Part shown: positions 33,850 through 42,205 of the stretch, piece after piece
How positions within the stretch are numbered: position 1 is the first letter of the stretch
Layout of the letters: each line of letters starts with the position of its first letter
DNA from: an uncultured Lachnospiraceae bacterium
GTDB taxonomy: Bacteria; Bacillota; Clostridia; Lachnospirales; Lachnospiraceae
Reading direction: 5' to 3'
Assembly (NCBI GenBank): GCA_947589305.1
Contig: CANQAP010000007.1
Location: 1 to 64,000 of the forward strand
DNA: 64,000 nt
Made by a program: the position numbers and the translations under genes
Notes under the pieces: generated by a model
Told to the model about the DNA's origin: nothing
The model's database searches: none
The model's input: the letters and a program-made list of their open reading frames with translations, nothing else

Positions 33850-33884
33850 CGGGTAGGACATGAAAATCCTAGCCGTTGCTTTTA
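33841..33884 (-). terminator. Terminator overlapping the YjbR stop codon
   Basis: A 12-bp stem (33841-33852 with 33873-33884), inner TAGGA/TCCTA, followed on the minus strand by TTTTATC. The upstream arm is made from the last codons of the YjbR gene. Confidence 0.75.
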
Positions 33885-34231
33885 TTTCGGGTTGCCTTTT
33901 TCTTTGGACAAACCAATTCATAACTTTCCCGGATCATCCGCTGTATTTCCTCTGTCGGTATGCTTCCGTCCAGCATAATCGTATTCCAATGTACCTTATT
34001 CATGTGATAGGCGGGAATCACGGACGGATATACACCCCGCCAAAAGACACCCCACTCCGGATCCACCTTTACATTCACCCAGATGATCCCTTCCCGTTCA
34101 TAGATCAGGGCAAAGGTTTTTTTATTCCCTTCACATCGCATCACGGTCCAGTTAACATCATGAAACGGATAATCTTCATATACATGCTCCAAGCCTTTAC
34201 AATAGGCAATAACTTCTTCGCGGCTTTTCAT
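33869..34231 (-). CDS. MmcQ/YjbR-family protein
   Basis: 120 residues from MKSREEVIAYCKGLEH (AGGAAAGG upstream; the frame reaches 34288 without a better site). Family hallmarks: YEDYPFHDVNWTVMRC, KKTFALIYEREGIIWVNVKVDPEWG (the CyaY-like strand run) and VIPAYHMNKVHWNTIMLDGSIP with the invariant HW. The fold is MmcQ/YjbR (CyaY-like); described as DNA-binding from one structure, function otherwise unknown. It ends in a terminator formed by its own last codons. Confidence 0.85.
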   Translation of the reverse strand: MKSREEVIAYCKGLEHVYEDYPFHDVNWTVMRCEGNKKTFALIYEREGIIWVNVKVDPEWGVFWRGVYPSVIPAYHMNKVHWNTIMLDGSIPTEEIQRMIRESYELVCPKKKATRNKSNG

Positions 34232-34313
34232 CTTTTTTCCTTTCCTGAGCAACACCATCGATTGGCAGATATTGATTGTGTTTCCCATAATATAACAGAT
34301 TTCTTACTTTGTA

Positions 34314-35639
34314 TCAACTGACCGGCATTTTGTGATATCCGTCTTTTAGTCTTCCCTTCTTTAAGCAGTACCGGTTCCTGCCAACCGTTAAGATATCGCC
34401 TTCGTTCAGAAGATGCGGCTGTTCCTCCGTTATCCTTTCTCCGTTGATAAAGGTGCCGTTGGTAGAGGATAGATCTTCTACATAAATATTATCTCCGCTT
34501 TGATAAAGCATCAGATGACGCCGACTGATCCCCTCATCCGATAGGATATGATCCACTTCTTCCGGCTTCCTGCCCAGCACCGCCGGCAAATGATCGAGCG
34601 GGATATCCCCGGTAAGTTCCTGCTGCCCTTCCAATATCCAAAAATCTTGTTCCGTTTCTTTTAACGGGGACAAAACCGTCGTTTCTCCTATGTCCGCCTG
34701 TGATTCCGAGTGATCGATCGTTTCCACGATCCGGTGCGGTTCCTGAAAAAGAGTATCCGGTGAAACGCTCTGTTTTGAACGATCGTTCCCATGGGCGTCA
34801 CTAGACGGCAAATCGTCATGAAACGGTATTGCCGATTTTTTCTTGCACTGCATATGACTATAAGCAGTCACGATCGCTATGATTCCAAATACGATGCCTA
34901 TTACCAGATCCCTTTCCCTATGGGATACCAGAAAAAACCGTACGCCAAATACTATGACCGCCACGATACTGACCAACGACAGGCTTCCGTACATATACAC
35001 GGAAAACGGCGGATGGATCACAGACGCCTTGGGAGTGTCTTGCTTTACAGGCGGCGTTCTATCCGGAACCGGGCATGCTGCCTGTTCTTTATCTATCGTC
35101 ATATTTCGGTCCAGATATTGCCGGAATTCTTCTTTTCCCACGGTTCCTTCCTGAACGAACCGATATAACCCATACAGAAAAAGGATCGCATCTTGATCCT
35201 GATGATTGATATGTTTCATGCAGAATTCAACTAAGGTTCGAAAACCCGTTTGAAATCGAACGCCGCTATCCGGCTGATAACAAAAGCCATATCGTTTTGT
35301 ACCCACCTGATAATATATCCGCTCCGGCTGCAACAAGATACCTTCGACCGGCAAAAAGTAGTCTTCTAATCCTTCGCAACACGCATAGATGGATTGAAAC
35401 AGATTCCGCATTTCTTTCCCCGTCATCTCCAACCGGTCATATCGTTGTGCGATCGGAACCGAACTGCCGGTATCGTAACGAATCGTGATGAATCCGTCTT
35501 GACATTGCAATTCCAGCGGCAGCAGTCCTCTACCTTCATACTGTAACAGCATATTCAACTCGAATCCGTCTATATCTAAATAGTTTGTTTTAACATTCAA
35601 ATACTGATGGAAGCCCTCACTTTGTATCCATGTGTCCAA
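34314..35639 (-). CDS. FHA-domain protein with DUF6382-like N-terminus (Tad locus)
   Basis: 441 residues from a TTG at 35639, preceded by AGGAGGTGG at 10 nt. The N-terminal ~190 residues resemble DUF6382 (YEGRGLLPLELQCQDGFITI, YGFCYQPDS); two transmembrane helices follow (about 215-240 and 246-262: LSLVSIVAVIVFGVRFFLV, LVIGIVFGIIAIVTAYSH), then an FHA domain (about 345-425) with the phosphothreonine-binding core LGRKPEEVDHIL, ISRRHLMLY and DLSSTNGTFING. It should read Ser/Thr phosphorylation on a partner. It is the last gene of the Tad pilus operon, overlapping the TadE-like gene by 23 nt. This protein pair (FHA with Tad genes) recurs in Clostridia. Confidence 0.78.
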   Translation of the reverse strand: MDTWIQSEGFHQYLNVKTNYLDIDGFELNMLLQYEGRGLLPLELQCQDGFITIRYDTGSSVPIAQRYDRLEMTGKEMRNLFQSIYACCEGLEDYFLPVEGILLQPERIYYQVGTKRYGFCYQPDSGVRFQTGFRTLVEFCMKHINHQDQDAILFLYGLYRFVQEGTVGKEEFRQYLDRNMTIDKEQAACPVPDRTPPVKQDTPKASVIHPPFSVYMYGSLSLVSIVAVIVFGVRFFLVSHRERDLVIGIVFGIIAIVTAYSHMQCKKKSAIPFHDDLPSSDAHGNDRSKQSVSPDTLFQEPHRIVETIDHSESQADIGETTVLSPLKETEQDFWILEGQQELTGDIPLDHLPAVLGRKPEEVDHILSDEGISRRHLMLYQSGDNIYVEDLSSTNGTFINGERITEEQPHLLNEGDILTVGRNRYCLKKGRLKDGYHKMPVS

Positions 35640-35967
35640 GCAACTGCCACCTCCTCAGTTTTTGATCTGTATCCGAGCATCGCACAACATGCCGCTCCGT
35701 TGATCGAATGGCATATCCGGTTACCGGTTCTGATTTCACCTGTTCGGAATACACTTTTTTATCCGTAAGCAATGGTCTTGCATCCGGCGATCCTGTCACA
35801 TCCGTGTATGTAAACATAAGGTTGGAGTGTACCTTTGCCTGTTGAAATACGGCAAGCATCATAGAGATACATAATGCCGTCACCATCAGGATCAGTGGCA
35901 TAATGCAGGTCGCCTCTACCACCGCACTCCCTTTGTTACTCTGCCTGTTATTTTTTTGACTCCACAT
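35617..35967 (-). CDS. TadE-like pseudopilin
   Basis: 116 residues. MWSQKNNRQSNKGSAVVEAT leads into CIMPLILMVTALCISMMLAVF: the G/S-x-x-x-x-E processing site followed by a hydrophobic pilin stalk (NKGSAVVE, E at +5) as in TadE/TadF minor pseudopilins, cut by the prepilin peptidase. The soluble part is short. The start at 35967 has AGGAGG 10 nt away. It lies 9 nt after the previous TadE-like gene's stop (36010) and before the FHA gene in the pilus operon. Confidence 0.75.
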   Translation of the reverse strand: MWSQKNNRQSNKGSAVVEATCIMPLILMVTALCISMMLAVFQQAKVHSNLMFTYTDVTGSPDARPLLTDKKVYSEQVKSEPVTGYAIRSTERHVVRCSDTDQKLRRWQLLGHMDTK

Positions 35968-36009
35968 TTTTTCGTTTCCTCCTATCCGCATTGCTGTCAT
36001 CCGTTTGCT

Positions 36010-36951
36010 TTATCCGCCGCTACAGCGGGAACACGGGGCATAACCCTGCGCTTCTCGTTTTTTTACCCTGCGCACCGTCCGTTTTAAACCGCTGCACTGC
36101 AAAGAAGTATGGTAACATTCCCCCGTATTCGCTATATAATACATAGCCGTTTCGCAAGTACCGCAGTATGCGCATGGCTTTCGACCGGCATATGCCGTAT
36201 CTAACATAGCTTTTGACACCGGAAAAATAGTCAGTTTCAAATGACTGCAATTCCGGCTGAGGTGATATACGGAACTATATTCTGCCAAATACACATAGGT
36301 TTCGTCTTCCGCATCGGCTTGATCCGACTGATAACCGGTATAGGCTTTCTGCCGTACCTGAATCCGTATCGGTACGGATAGATCCTGTAACACCGGCACC
36401 GGAATATGAATCCGGTATGCGGCTTGCAGGCAGAGGAACCCCTGTTCATCCAATTCCGGCTGAAGGGAAATCCTGATGCCGCTTTTTCCATTGGCAATAT
36501 ATTGTTTTATTCTGGGATCTTCCGATAAATACTCCTGAAACTTATCATATGCCAGTACATGCCCGACAGATTCCATGTCTGTCTGTTCCGCTGCATATGT
36601 ATATTCCGCCAAACACACAGCCGTATTCATTGCCGCCTGATACACCTGATTTTCCAGTATATAAATCTGACCGATCGAATAAAACGCCCAAAACGCGAAT
36701 AGCATGATCGGCACCGTACATACGGCTTCTATCGTAGCAGAGCCACGATTGGCAAAGGAGGCGCTTAGAACTGCGTACTTACCCTTACGTTGGGACTTCA
36801 GCCGGTTTTGTCTGTCTGAACGTTTAGGCGTAAAGAAGTTCATAAGAGGCTTGAATAAGTGGAATAATAAGAAACTATATTTTGGAGTCGAATGTTTGTG
36901 AGCGATTAAATGATTTTCGTTTGTTTTTGTTTGTGCATATAAGTTTCCCAT
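36010..36951 (-). CDS. TadE-like pseudopilin with duplicated Cys-rich C-terminal module
   Basis: 313 residues. A pilin-like segment RGSATIEAVCTVPIMLFAFW (about 69-90) has the G-x-x-x-x-E site of TadE pseudopilins. The preceding 68 residues are unusually long and basic, so the true start may be later (the ATG at 36951 has only a weak site; a 13-codon open frame with a strong site lies just before). After a beta-rich body (about 155-210) come two copies of one module: Y229-H-x-S-x-x-C-S-x-L-K...P-C-A-Y-C263 and Y280-H-T-S-x-x-C-S-x-L-K...P-C-S-R-C310. Each gives Cys and His ligands for a metal or disulfides. Extracytoplasmic by topology. Part of the Tad operon. Confidence 0.72.
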   Translation of the reverse strand: MGNLYAQTKTNENHLIAHKHSTPKYSFLLFHLFKPLMNFFTPKRSDRQNRLKSQRKGKYAVLSASFANRGSATIEAVCTVPIMLFAFWAFYSIGQIYILENQVYQAAMNTAVCLAEYTYAAEQTDMESVGHVLAYDKFQEYLSEDPRIKQYIANGKSGIRISLQPELDEQGFLCLQAAYRIHIPVPVLQDLSVPIRIQVRQKAYTGYQSDQADAEDETYVYLAEYSSVYHLSRNCSHLKLTIFPVSKAMLDTAYAGRKPCAYCGTCETAMYYIANTGECYHTSLQCSGLKRTVRRVKKREAQGYAPCSRCSGG

Positions 36952-36961
36952 ATCTGTTCTG

Positions 36962-37003
36962 TCAGCATACTACCGGTTGAAACGTATCGGAATAAGTACG
37001 CAT
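36962..37003 (-). CDS. Possible 13-codon leader peptide before the TadE-like gene
   Basis: AAAGGAGG (9 nt upstream) precedes ATG and MRTYSDTFQPVVC, ending TGA 10 nt before the TadE-like start, which lacks a good ribosome site. Either a coupling peptide or the true start region after a frameshift. Confidence 0.3.
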   Translation of the reverse strand: MRTYSDTFQPVVC

Positions 37004-37026
37004 TTCCAAGCGCCTCCTTTTGTCAT

Positions 37027-38625
37027 TTATAAATATCTTCCCTCTTCCTGAAAAAACCAATCCTGCTGCTGTTCCTGTATGTTTACCTGAACCTCAAATT
37101 GCGTCACACAATTTTCTATCCGAAATTCCGGTATATTCTCCTGAATATTTACCTGCATGATATCCAGCATTCGATAATACTTCAAATCCTGATCCGGCAT
37201 CGACGCCAATAATATCAACAGATAATCGTCATAACTCAGTCCGTCTCCCTCATCATCCGTAACGCTATCCTGCGATGCCAGATCGCCGATATGATTGAAG
37301 GACAACTGCCAGCTTTCTTTATCTTTGATAAACGGCACTTCGTGACCTAACAACAGACTTCTCACATCCATCAGGCTTTCCGCGTATGCCCAGCATACCA
37401 GTAATACATATGAAACCGGCTTCGCCGCAGGCGCAAGCCCGATCGGAGCAAGCAGGATGGTCGCCGCCATAAGCGCCTGTTCTTTCATCGATTCATCGGT
37501 CAGTGCATATCCGATATTCGGAATCAGCCGGATCCGACCGATTCTTTCCGCCACTTCAGATAAATTCTCATAATCGGATGCTTTCCCAACCACCAAATAT
37601 TCCACTTCACAATTCCACACATGCGCTTCTTTCCCAACTTCCGATTCAGATGAATGATCCCAGTGGCGGAACGCATCCAAAGCGTATGCAATACCATATA
37701 CTTCCTGCAGATCGTTGAGATCGGAACTTTGCGCCTCCGATAAGATATCTTCCCATTGCAGATCGGAGATCTGACCGTATGGCTGTAAATCCCATGAAAA
37801 GGCAGGTGTTTCCTCAGCCGATTCCACAACGGAAGAAGGAAGACCGCTTATCGGAACAGATTCCTTTGATATTTGCGATTCCTGTTCCGGTATGAGTGCC
37901 GTAAGTATCCCGTTTTCTAACATACCGTCCAATGCTTTCCTAGGATCTGTGAATATTCCCTGATCGACCAAATCCATTTCCAAAAGATCATCCATGGAAA
38001 TCGTTTCAAAATCAGTCACCCCTTGACTCTTTAGGGCTTCTTCCAACCCCAGTGCCTGAAGATCTTCTCTCGTAGGATCTCCTGCCGTATGCTCTGTCCC
38101 GCCTTCCTGACCGGATGCGACGGACAGACGATCTATATCCTGTGACAGATCCGCTTTCTGATCCTCGGTATCCGCCTGCCGAATGGTATCCGTCATATTT
38201 TCTAACAGACCGGCAGGCAGTTTCAGTTCCATGTATTCCCGTATCTGCCTTTTCATTTCTTCAAGTCCGTTTTCGGTCAGCGGCTGCGTATCCGTCAGTA
38301 ACACGTCTTCCGTATGAAAACTGTACAGCGTATCGGATTCTGTCAGATTATAAGTCAGATATTCTTTCATCCGTTCTTCCAAATATCCCTCGCCCCTTCC
38401 GTAATATGTCCGATCTAAAGCAAGCAGATGATATCTCTGAAACAGATCCGGCTGATAATCCCCTTTCATACTGGCGACCGCATGCACCACCGCCTGTCTC
38501 GCCTTTGCCTTGCCCTCGTATAGACGTATGCCCTGCAATACGACCAGAATCAGAGCCAAACAGACCAATAATATGGCGGCGAGATAAATGCTGATTTCCC
38601 CTCTGTTATTTTGTCCGGTCTGCAT
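37027..38625 (-). CDS. DUF5702-like Tad-associated membrane protein
   Basis: 532 residues. One N-terminal helix (about 10-32, ISIYLAAILLVCLALILVVLQG) and, near 395-415, a hydrophobic pair (ALMAATILLAPIGLAPAAKP, VSYVLLVCWAYAE). The head reads GEISIYLAAILL...RLYEGKAKARQAVVHAVAS, the form of DUF5702 proteins, which occur in clostridial Tad loci and act like a large pseudopilin or surface subunit; function not established. Middle region is acidic (about 150-300). It starts 3 nt after the Flp pilin stop with a weak ribosome site, suggesting coupling. Confidence 0.72.
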   Translation of the reverse strand: MQTGQNNRGEISIYLAAILLVCLALILVVLQGIRLYEGKAKARQAVVHAVASMKGDYQPDLFQRYHLLALDRTYYGRGEGYLEERMKEYLTYNLTESDTLYSFHTEDVLLTDTQPLTENGLEEMKRQIREYMELKLPAGLLENMTDTIRQADTEDQKADLSQDIDRLSVASGQEGGTEHTAGDPTREDLQALGLEEALKSQGVTDFETISMDDLLEMDLVDQGIFTDPRKALDGMLENGILTALIPEQESQISKESVPISGLPSSVVESAEETPAFSWDLQPYGQISDLQWEDILSEAQSSDLNDLQEVYGIAYALDAFRHWDHSSESEVGKEAHVWNCEVEYLVVGKASDYENLSEVAERIGRIRLIPNIGYALTDESMKEQALMAATILLAPIGLAPAAKPVSYVLLVCWAYAESLMDVRSLLLGHEVPFIKDKESWQLSFNHIGDLASQDSVTDDEGDGLSYDDYLLILLASMPDQDLKYYRMLDIMQVNIQENIPEFRIENCVTQFEVQVNIQEQQQDWFFQEEGRYL

Positions 38626-38628
38626 ATT

Positions 38629-38811
38629 CTATTTGTAAACCGTAGACGCATCACGGTTGATCGCTTTCCATATCTTATTTACCAACTGCGTGATCTGCTT
38701 TTGAAAAATAATAACCATAGCGATCAGTACGACAATGATCAATAATACTTCCACCACTCCCATTCCGTCCTCCGAATGTTCTCCTACCCAAAAATCCTTT
38801 ATTATTTCCAT
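38629..38811 (-). CDS. flp: Flp-type (type IVb) major pilin
   Basis: 60 residues. A short head MEIIKDFWVGEHSEDGMGVVE is followed by the hydrophobic stalk VLLIIVVLIAMVIIFQKQI and a small tail. The GMGVVEV site places Gly at the cleavage point with Glu at +5, as in Flp1-like pilins; the prepilin peptidase encoded upstream should process it. It is the main fibre subunit of the Tad pilus. The start at 38811 follows GGAG by 7 nt. No second flp copy is nearby. Confidence 0.85.
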   Translation of the reverse strand: MEIIKDFWVGEHSEDGMGVVEVLLIIVVLIAMVIIFQKQITQLVNKIWKAINRDASTVYK

Positions 38812-38897
38812 TTGCAAACTCCTTTCCTCACATGTATGACTTGCATTTTGTTTTCTTTTCTGATTCTTATAACCTATATATCCGTTTCCGTTCGCTC

Positions 38898-40244
38898 TCA
38901 GCCATTATGGATCGTAACATTCAACAATGCAGGTCCTGCTACGACCAGCATGGAAATGATCATCAGGACGATCATAGGGAACAACAGCTTGGTTCCCGCT
39001 TCTTCTCCTGCTTTTTTTGCTCGTTCTTTCCTTTGCTCAAACGCTGCATGTTCTTCCTGTTCCAACTGTACGACGAATCCGGAACTGCCTTTCCGAATCT
39101 GTTGCGCCAACATAGAAGCCAGCTTCATATATGGCAATAAACCAATCCGTTTTCCTAAGTTCACATATGCCTGCTCTTGTGTTACGCCGGCATTCATTTC
39201 GTTCCACATAACGGACAATTCCTGATAAAGACTGTTATCTGTATCCGATTTTTGTTCATATTGTTTCCGAATACGTTCCAAAGCGCCCTTAACGGTAGTT
39301 CCCGCACACAGATATAACAAAAGTTGATTCACAAGGTAAGGGTACTCGCGTAACCATTCCGCCTTCCGGATTTTCAACTGTCTGTCCAGTTCCTCACGTT
39401 TTCGGAACCACAACAGACCGCAGATCCCAATTCCGAATATGGCAAACAATACCGCCTTAGAGCCTTGGTTCATATGTTCCCGCAGCCGGATCCCCTGAGT
39501 GTCTGACGGAAGATAAATATCTTTTTCATATGCGGATTCCTGAAGCATTGTATCCAAAGCCAGTTGAAGCTGCCGCCGCCGTTGTTCTTCCGGTGTGAGA
39601 TGCTTTGGACAGATCGTAAGCCCATACTCCCTGATCTCTTCCCTGTCCTCATAACTTAACGTCAAGGACAACGAAAGGGATACGGCTTCCGTCAAAGTAT
39701 CGTTATGGACCGTTCCGTTTTCTTCCAGCAACTCATAATCACTGCTGCCCCAGCTTACCCTTAACCCACTGTCCGGTATGGACGTCGGCAGATTTAAATC
39801 CGTTTGGATCTGATCCGGCGCCGGATTATCTCCCAACATAGATTGCTCCAAAAAAGCAAATCCATCTTCAAACTTCTGCTTTAGTATCTCTTCCGGATAT
39901 CTGACCGGCTCGATCAAAAGCGGAAGCTCCTGATATGTCTTGTCCTCCGTCTGATAGTAAACGGAATACGTCGTTTCCTCTTCTCCGTAATCATTTCTGA
40001 CAATGTGTATTCCTTGTTTGGCTGCAAAGCATTCATATAACCATATCCCTATACTGCCTGCCATGACCAGCATCAACACGGTGAGAACGAGCGATAGATT
40101 GTGAATATAATAACCATCGACCGCCTCATTGAGCTGCTTCGCCGTTCCCCTGTGTAAAACGGATAGGCGGTTCCGGATATGTTCTGTTCGAATGAGCCGT
40201 TTACGCTTCATCCATCGATATAGACATTCTGATATTCGTTTCAA
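38898..40244 (-). CDS. tadC: TadC-like pilus platform protein
   Basis: About 448 residues from a TTG at 40244, preceded by GAGGTG that is part of the end of tadB (GAGGTGTAAT); an in-frame TTG at 40256 is an alternative. Two N-terminal basic segments and a helix (about 48-70, LSLVLTVLMLVMAGSIGIWLY), a long extracellular part (about 75-265), then the T2SSF domain near the C-terminus with GTTVKGALERIRKQYEQ, MKLASMLAQQIRKGSSGF and helices (ALFAIFGIGICGLLWF, LLFPMIVLMIISMLVVAGPA). It is the inner-membrane platform partner of TadB. It precedes the Flp pilin by 86 nt. Confidence 0.8.
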   Translation of the reverse strand: MKRISECLYRWMKRKRLIRTEHIRNRLSVLHRGTAKQLNEAVDGYYIHNLSLVLTVLMLVMAGSIGIWLYECFAAKQGIHIVRNDYGEEETTYSVYYQTEDKTYQELPLLIEPVRYPEEILKQKFEDGFAFLEQSMLGDNPAPDQIQTDLNLPTSIPDSGLRVSWGSSDYELLEENGTVHNDTLTEAVSLSLSLTLSYEDREEIREYGLTICPKHLTPEEQRRRQLQLALDTMLQESAYEKDIYLPSDTQGIRLREHMNQGSKAVLFAIFGIGICGLLWFRKREELDRQLKIRKAEWLREYPYLVNQLLLYLCAGTTVKGALERIRKQYEQKSDTDNSLYQELSVMWNEMNAGVTQEQAYVNLGKRIGLLPYMKLASMLAQQIRKGSSGFVVQLEQEEHAAFEQRKERAKKAGEEAGTKLLFPMIVLMIISMLVVAGPALLNVTIHNG

Positions 40245-40245
40245 A

Positions 40246-41064
40246 TTACACCTCAATCCTAATTAACCGGCTTCCCCAATATGCAGCCGCCACGGTGCCT
40301 GCCAAACAGACGGTCATCAGAATCCTCCCGATCCCATTATGATAGATCGGTTCCATGTACAGCGGGTTCGTCAGTTTTAAATACACCAACATGAGAACCG
40401 GCATCCCGCTCATGATCTTCTGCTCTAATTTCTTTCCGGCAAGCAGCGTCTGTATCTCCTGTTCCACTTCCATTTTTTCTACGATCACCGAAATCGTTTT
40501 ATCCATCATATGTATCAGATTACCGCCGCTTCTTTTTGCCGTGCGCAGTACTTGCGCAAAACTTTGAAGATCCTCTAAATCCGCCCTTGCCGCAAACTCG
40601 CCGACCGCCTGTTCGATTGGAACATGGAGATGAAGCTGTGCCGCCACTGCGCGTACCTCTTCACATATCGGACTGCCCTGCGGATATAAAATCTCCAGAT
40701 CCTTTCCCGCCATCACCCATGCCTGCTCCACAGAATATCCCACTTTTAAATTCGCCGATAACGCATACAAGAGTTCTTTTAATTCCTCTAACATCCGCCT
40801 GCGTGTCTGACGCTGTTTCCATTTTAGGTACCAGCGGAAAAGAAACGGAACGCATGGCAGCAGAAATATCCCTGCTATCCATGAATCATAAAACAGATAA
40901 CCCATGCCCATACAGGCGAACGCCGACAACAGGATCATCCCGATGCAGTCAGGCGTGACATATGTTTTCATATGCTTCCAGACAGCCGCCTTGCCGAAGT
41001 TTATCGTCCCGCGTAAGACGTCGCAGCCTTTTCCATTCGCTTTTTTTGTTTTGGTTGTTTTCAT
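40246..41064 (-). CDS. tadB: TadB-like pilus platform protein
   Basis: 272 residues. Helices at about 40-75 (GMILLSAFACMGMGYLFYDSW, GIFLLPCVPFLF) and two near the C-terminus (about 215-232 and 243-262). The T2SSF domain reads ELLYALSANLKVGYSVEQAWVMAG, then FAQVLRTAKRSGGNLIHMMDKT (the conserved RSGGNL). Start choice: the ATG at 41064 has a strong GGAGGGAACGGATC; the ATG at 40971 has only GGAAG. The chosen start makes a 116-nt overlap with tadA in another frame. It stops just before the tadC TTG. Confidence 0.8.
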   Translation of the reverse strand: MKTTKTKKANGKGCDVLRGTINFGKAAVWKHMKTYVTPDCIGMILLSAFACMGMGYLFYDSWIAGIFLLPCVPFLFRWYLKWKQRQTRRRMLEELKELLYALSANLKVGYSVEQAWVMAGKDLEILYPQGSPICEEVRAVAAQLHLHVPIEQAVGEFAARADLEDLQSFAQVLRTAKRSGGNLIHMMDKTISVIVEKMEVEQEIQTLLAGKKLEQKIMSGMPVLMLVYLKLTNPLYMEPIYHNGIGRILMTVCLAGTVAAAYWGSRLIRIEV

Positions 41065-42205
41065 GATCCGTTCCCTCCGTATCTTCCAAGCGATATAGTG
41101 TCTGAATCTGTATCTCTCCCTGCCGGATCCCCAGCACTTCCGTTATTTCAAATAACTTGCGGCTTCCGTCCGGCAATCTCCCGATATGTACTATGATATC
41201 CAACGCCGAAGCGATCTGCTGCCGGATTGCCGCTAACGGAATCTCCATCCCCGTCAGCGCCATCGTCTCCAAACGGTACAGCATATCTCCTGCCGAATTG
41301 GCATGTCCTGTGGATAACGAACCGTTATGTCCGGTATTCATTGCCTGCAGCATATCTACCGCTTCTTCGCCCCGTACTTCACCCACAATGATCCGGTCCG
41401 GACGCATCCGCAGCGAGCTGCGAATCAAATCCTTCATCGAGATCGCATTCTGTCCTTCTACATTTGCATTTCGGACTTCCAAGCGTACGAGGTTCGAAAT
41501 CCCCCGGATCTGTAACTCCGCCGAATCTTCTATAGTGATGATGCGTTCGTCAGACGGGATGTAGTTCGTCAGGGCATTCAGAAATGTCGTTTTTCCGGAA
41601 CCGGTGCCGCCGGAGATCATAATGTTATATTTACACTTCACTAACAGACGTAAAAACTCTGCGATATCTTCCGATAAAAAATCCAAACCGATCAATTCCT
41701 TCATGCCGTATGTGTCTTTCGGAAAACGCCGTATCGTCAATACCGCTCCATCCAAAGCAATCGGCGGCAGCACGACATTAACCCGGGAACCGTCTTTTAA
41801 TCTTGCATCGACGATCGGCGTACTTTCATTCACGATCCGGTTGCACTCGGCGACAATCTGTTGAATCACATCCATATATTTTTCTTCCGACGAAAAACCG
41901 CCCTGCCAAGCCTGTATATTGCCGTTCTTTTCGATAAAGATCCTGTCGTACCGATTGACCATGATCTCACTAATCTCTTCCTGATACAATAACTCTTCCA
42001 AGCAGTCGTATCCTCTTATGGTATGATAGACCTGTTCCCGAATCTGCAGCTTTGCCTTTAACGGAATGCGCATATGCCTCGCCTGTTCCAAAATGGCGGC
42101 GTCGATCCGCTCTGCGATCTCACAGTCCGGTATTGTTTCCTTTTGGTTAAATTCCTCCCGTATACAGGATTCGATCTCCCTGCAAATCCGTTCGGTCTCC
42201 AACAT
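40949..42205 (-). CDS. tadA: TadA/CpaF-type secretion ATPase
   Basis: 418 residues. N-terminal helical domain (1-75), then the PilT/VirB11-type ATPase core: MISGGTGSGKTTFLNAL (Walker A), IITIEDSAELQI (Asp box), RMRPDRIIVGEVRGEEAVDML (Walker B region with Glu), and STGHANSAGDMLYRLETMAL (His box). It powers pilus assembly and, in some Tad systems, retraction. The last ~45 residues (HENNQNKKSEWKRLRRLTRD) overlap tadB. The start at 42205 follows AGAGGTG; it overlaps tadZ by 59 nt. No secretin gene is seen, as expected for a monoderm. Confidence 0.9.
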   Translation of the reverse strand: MLETERICREIESCIREEFNQKETIPDCEIAERIDAAILEQARHMRIPLKAKLQIREQVYHTIRGYDCLEELLYQEEISEIMVNRYDRIFIEKNGNIQAWQGGFSSEEKYMDVIQQIVAECNRIVNESTPIVDARLKDGSRVNVVLPPIALDGAVLTIRRFPKDTYGMKELIGLDFLSEDIAEFLRLLVKCKYNIMISGGTGSGKTTFLNALTNYIPSDERIITIEDSAELQIRGISNLVRLEVRNANVEGQNAISMKDLIRSSLRMRPDRIIVGEVRGEEAVDMLQAMNTGHNGSLSTGHANSAGDMLYRLETMALTGMEIPLAAIRQQIASALDIIVHIGRLPDGSRKLFEITEVLGIRQGEIQIQTLYRLEDTEGTDHENNQNKKSEWKRLRRLTRDDKLRQGGCLEAYENICHA

